Assembly (NCBI GenBank): GCA_004009845.1
Contig: RMBW01000264.1
Span: 1 to 24,919 of the forward strand
DNA length: 24,919 nucleotides
Direction of reading: 5' to 3'
From: Davidsoniella eucalypti
Lineage: Eukaryota > Ascomycota > Sordariomycetes > Microascales > Ceratocystidaceae
Shown: positions 21,770 through 24,919 of the stretch, piece by piece
Layout of the letters: each line of letters opens with the position of its first letter
Numbering within the stretch: position 1 is the stretch's first letter
Notes under the pieces: model-generated
Told to the model about the DNA's origin: nothing
Database searches by the model: none
The model's input: only the letters and a program-made list of their open reading frames with translations
Position numbers and translations under genes: made by a program

Positions 21770-23917
21770 TTAGCCTACCATCAGTGGACTGCGTGTGTCC
21801 ATGCTCGTACCATGGTCCTTCTCGGGGCCATCCTCTGGTAGCAACCAGGCAGTGTAAAGGGATTGGAGGGTCACGTTCCAATTCTTTTTCGTCTTCTCCG
21901 TGAAGACCAACCATGCTGCAGTGTCCTTCACGTGTTCCAATGGTTCCCAGGTAGCATCTTGGTAACCTTTCCATTTGACCAAGGCTTGCGTGTGTCCATG
22001 GCGGGTACGTTGCTTGACGATTGCTTCCACTCTGTACTCGCCTGTTTCCACAGAGTCGTCTTCCAGTGCTTCCCTAGCCGTGATAGCCGCGGGCTCATCA
22101 TCAGGTACTTCCTGCGAGGGTAAGGGGTTGTTGGGAGCTCGGCGGATTAGGCTTACGTGGAAAACAGGATGGATGCCTGTGGGCACGTTCAATCGTACGT
22201 TGTGAGTGCCTGTAACCTCTAGGACTGTGTACAGTCTGGCCAACCAGTCTAACTTTTTGGACGGTCTCTCCGTGGTCAGGTTCTTCGTGTTGAGGTATAC
22301 CTTATCTCCCACTCTGAAACTCTCGGATGGTTGACGGAGACGGTTGGCGCTGGTTTCCTGGTGTTCCTGGGTGGCAGCCATAGCTACGATCGCGAATTGG
22401 GTTGCGTCGCTTAGTTTGGATAGCCATTCCTGGGCACCACAAACAGGAGATTTGTCAGAGGCAGGGGGACCTTGAACGGAGGGTTCAATAATGTCCACGT
22501 TGAAACCATGCGTGGTGAAGAAGGGGGAGAGGCCAGTGGTTGAGGAAATGCGGTTGTTGAGGGCCAATTGCGCTTGGGGCAGTAGTGAGGCCCAGTCGTC
22601 CTGTGCGAAGGAACAGAAATTGCGCAGATACGTTTCAATCTCCTGATTACTGCGCTCCTGACTACCATCAGTCTGGGGGTGGAAGGCAGTAGATAGGCGG
22701 CGTTGAATCCCAAAGCGACGGCATACTTCGCCCCAAAACAGCTGAGCAAATTGAGGCCCTCTGTCGGAGACGATTGCAAGGGGGAAGCCGTGGTGGGAAA
22801 AGACGTGAATCAGCAGGGCTTCGGCAGTGGCTTGTGCGGTAATGGCCTTCATAGGGATCAGGATTTGCGACTTTGACAGGCGGTCGGTGACTCCTAGAAT
22901 AGAAGTGTGACCAGCGGAAGGGGGTAATGGGCCGATAAAGTCCATGGCCAGTTCAGACCAAGGTCTGGATGGTACTGGCAGGGGCTTCAACAGGCCACGC
23001 TTCTGCTCTCGCCAAATCTTGCTTTTTCCACAAGAAGAGCAATTCGACACGAATTGTCGGACATCGTTGGTTAGGCCAGGCCAGGCATATTCGCGCGAAA
23101 CTAAGTCACGGGTGATTGCTCTGCCGGGGTGGCCTGCGAGGGTAGAGTCGTGAATTTGCTGGATGATTCTGGTCCTCAGGGGTTCGTGGTGAGGGACCCA
23201 AAGTCTATCACGCCAGCGTAGTCTACCTTCCGAGTCTAGCTTGCACTCGCTCATTTGCCATTGCAAACCCCAGTCGGCTGGGAATGAGCGAGCTCCTTCT
23301 CGTACTAGTTTACGAGCTAACCACCAACGGTTGCATTGGGTCAGGGCCTGGTTCCATAGGCTAGTCATCACGGGGTCCGCGAAGGGGGAGGTCACAGCTT
23401 CCTTAGTCGCCTTGTCGTCAGTCGGCGCGTCCTTGTCAGGCTCCTGAGCCCAAACTGCGCCGATTACCACCAGGTCGTTGCTTGACTCACTCTTCTCGAG
23501 GAGTTGGTGGAAGCGACTAGCCAGCCTGTCGTCACTTTCGTTGGCTGGCATGTCCTGGTCCCTTCTCGACAGGGCGTCTGGCACAACTTGCTCAGTACCT
23601 GGGCGGTGGCGTAGGCAGAAACTAAAGTCCGAAAGCTCATATCCCCAGCGGCGTTGTCTCTCGGCCAGCGTTCTCTTGGTTTGAAAGTACTCCAAGTTAC
23701 GGTGGTCGGTCCACACCACGAAGTCAACCCCTAGGAGGAAATGGCGCCATTCTCGAATGGACCAGTAGATAGCCAACATCTCCTTGTCATGAATGGGGTA
23801 ATTGGCTTCGGGGGGTGTAAGCTTGCGTGAGAGAAAAGCAATGGGGTGCATGAGACCATCGTCTCCTCGCTGAGACAACTCTGCTCCCAGGGCGTAACCG
23901 GAAGAGTCTGCGGTCAA
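21770..23917 (-). CDS. pol: E4 Pol C-terminal part: RNase H, integrase, chromodomain
   Basis: 715 codons; the same frame also covers about 95 bases upstream of 23917, up to the indels near 24015. It begins in RNase H (TADSSGYALGAELSQ; HDKEMLAIYW; WTDHRNLEYFQ; PDALSRRDQDMP). The integrase HHCC module follows (IHDSTLAGHPG ... NCSSCGKSKIW), then the catalytic core with Asp in LAMDFIGPLP, Asp in IVSDRGPQF and Glu in SQERSNQEIETYL at 35-residue spacing. The C-terminal module (VGDKVYLNTKNL, KKLDWLARLYTV) leads to the chromodomain (EYRVEAIVKQR; ALVKWKGYQDATWEPLEHV). The tail beyond TAWLL is about 20 residues longer than in E1. This is the most complete, uninterrupted integrase-chromodomain of families A/B here. 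Confidence 0.93.
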   Translation of the reverse strand: MTADSSGYALGAELSQRGDDGLMHPIAFLSRKLTPPEANYPIHDKEMLAIYWSIREWRHFLLGVDFVVWTDHRNLEYFQTKRTLAERQRRWGYELSDFSFCLRHRPGTEQVVPDALSRRDQDMPANESDDRLASRFHQLLEKSESSNDLVVIGAVWAQEPDKDAPTDDKATKEAVTSPFADPVMTSLWNQALTQCNRWWLARKLVREGARSFPADWGLQWQMSECKLDSEGRLRWRDRLWVPHHEPLRTRIIQQIHDSTLAGHPGRAITRDLVSREYAWPGLTNDVRQFVSNCSSCGKSKIWREQKRGLLKPLPVPSRPWSELAMDFIGPLPPSAGHTSILGVTDRLSKSQILIPMKAITAQATAEALLIHVFSHHGFPLAIVSDRGPQFAQLFWGEVCRRFGIQRRLSTAFHPQTDGSQERSNQEIETYLRNFCSFAQDDWASLLPQAQLALNNRISSTTGLSPFFTTHGFNVDIIEPSVQGPPASDKSPVCGAQEWLSKLSDATQFAIVAMAATQEHQETSANRLRQPSESFRVGDKVYLNTKNLTTERPSKKLDWLARLYTVLEVTGTHNVRLNVPTGIHPVFHVSLIRRAPNNPLPSQEVPDDEPAAITAREALEDDSVETGEYRVEAIVKQRTRHGHTQALVKWKGYQDATWEPLEHVKDTAAWLVFTEKTKKNWNVTLQSLYTAWLLPEDGPEKDHGTSMDTRSPLMVG

Positions 23918-24005
23918 TACCGTTTCTCTCAGCGGGTCAAAGGGGGTCAGAACAGGGGGAGTGAGGAAGGCTCTCTTAACCTCGGCGAAAGCGTGCGCAC
24001 ATGCG

Positions 24006-24893
24006 TCAGACCAACAAAGGGGTATCCTTCTTGGTTAACCCTACCATCGGCGCTATCATTTCAGACAGTCGAGGTACAAAGTCTCGATAGAAGTTGACAA
24101 AGCCGATGAATCCACGTAGACCTTTCAAAGTTGTGGGAGAATTCCAGTTGCGGATCGCAAGGGTTTTCTCAGGGTCTGCCTTGATGCCAATACCTGGGCC
24201 AACGATGAAGCCAAGGAACTTGATTTCCTTAGCTAGGAACTGGCACTTGCGGAGGTCGAGTTGTAGGCCGGCGAGATCGAGCGCGTGGACAATTTCGAGC
24301 ACTAATTGCCTGTGCTCTTCCTCAGTACCACTGGAGTAGATGTCCACATCGTCGATGTAGGCGCTGCAGCTGATGCCTAGCCATTTCCGAAGGACCGAAT
24401 TGATGTAACGCTGGAAAGCAGCAGGGGCATTAGTCAAACCGAAGGGGATCACGTTCCATTCAAAGGCCCCTAGGGGAGTCCGAAAGGCGGTTAACTCCTC
24501 AGAACCAGGGGCAATCCGAATACGATGAAATGCGGCAATAACGTCGACCTTGGAGACCCATTTAGCAGCCGAGATTTGCCGAAGGGTGTCGTGGATAAGG
24601 GGAAGCGGGTAGGAATCCTTCTTGGAGATAGCGTTGACTGCGCGGTAGTCCACACAGAAGCGAATTCCACCTCCAGGTTTCTTTACAAATAGGACGGGAG
24701 AGCCCACTTCAGATTTCGTATCCTTTATCCATCTTGTCCCCAGTAGTTCAGTTAAGGTCTTTTGCATCACCAACAGTTCAGCACGCGACAGCGGGTAGAG
24801 CGATTGCACAGGTAACGTTTTTCCTTCTAACAGTTCAATCTTCAGGTCTACTCCAGGCCGATGTGGCGGGAGGTCCTGGAGGCTTGGCTTCAA
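24006..24893 (-). pseudogene. pol: E4 Pol N-terminal part: reverse transcriptase (frameshifted at both ends)
   Basis: About 295 codons. After DLPPHRPGVDLKIELLEGK (the linker preceding reverse transcriptase) come VKKPGGGIRFCVDYRAVN, VDVIAAFHRIRI, FGLTNAPAAFQRYINSVL and SAYIDDVDIYSSG, then the thumb region to TKKDTP. The frame breaks near 24013-24022, where two single bases are missing in A and G runs compared with E2. It breaks again near 24870-24885, where T and C runs are shorter than in E3. Only homopolymer lengths differ, which looks more like sequencing error than decay. The domain itself is well conserved (SAAKW, GSEEL as in E3). Confidence 0.88.
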
Positions 24894-24919
24894 ACGCGGA
24901 CGCTACAGGTTTCAGCCAC

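Larger units (their letters stand above)
21356..24919 (-). mobile_element. E4: chromovirus-like element, family B, inserted in E3; 5' part beyond the right edge
   Basis: The minus strand reads, from the right edge leftward: protease-RT linker, reverse transcriptase, RNase H, integrase, chromodomain, 3' untranslated region, polypurine tract, 3' LTR. It interrupts the RNase H of E3 in opposite orientation. Protease, gag and the 5' LTR are outside the window. Pol carries short indels in homopolymer runs near 24013-24022 and 24870-24885. Confidence 0.92.

Overview
The window is almost entirely a nested cluster of Ty3/gypsy LTR retrotransposons of the chromodomain-bearing (chromovirus, Tf1/sushi-like) type. 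It lies beside about 3 kb of AT-rich non-coding eukaryotic DNA. A fungal genome is the most likely host: there are chromodomain integrases, self-primed LTRs without a recognisable tRNA primer site, CCHC Gag proteins, solo LTRs with 5-bp target duplications, and no bacterial gene organisation. The species cannot be named from this sequence.

Layout. 1-206: 5' LTR and priming site of element E0 (minus strand), whose body lies left of the window. 207-3170: AT-rich DNA without a convincing gene, holding two solo LTRs (1122-1302 and 2802-2982), each with a perfect 5-bp target duplication. 3171-10125: E1 (plus), with two 179-bp LTRs, gag and a frameshifted pol; it contains an N at 7223 flanked by a 443/445-bp duplication. 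10126-14471: E2 (minus), 5' LTR, gag and pol, cut off between RNase H and integrase at the E1 LTR. 14472-17380: 3' part of an older, diverged element E5 (plus), into whose reverse transcriptase E2 inserted. 17393-21355: E3 (plus), 5' LTR, gag and pol up to RNase H, where E4 inserted. 21356-24919: E4 (minus), 3' LTR and pol, running off the right edge.

How the parts work. Each element is transcribed from a TATA box in its LTR through an AUG-free leader of about 370-380 nt. The leader carries a priming site that is an exact 11-nt complement of the predicted RNA 5' end, followed by a tandem array of about eight small hairpins with a roughly 29-bp period. Gag (about 600-635 aa, hydrophobic N terminus, CCHC knuckle at the C terminus) ends at a GAT-TTT-TAG site. 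Pol (protease, reverse transcriptase, RNase H, integrase, chromodomain) is open in the -1 frame directly after it. A stem-loop just downstream of the stop shows compensatory base changes between families.

The most interesting signals are RNA structures: the Tf1-like self-priming pair and its competing local hairpin, the covarying leader hairpin array, and the covarying recoding stem. A caution about assembly: the N, the flanking duplication and the unmatched E1 flanks together suggest that E1 is two copies from different loci joined by the assembler.
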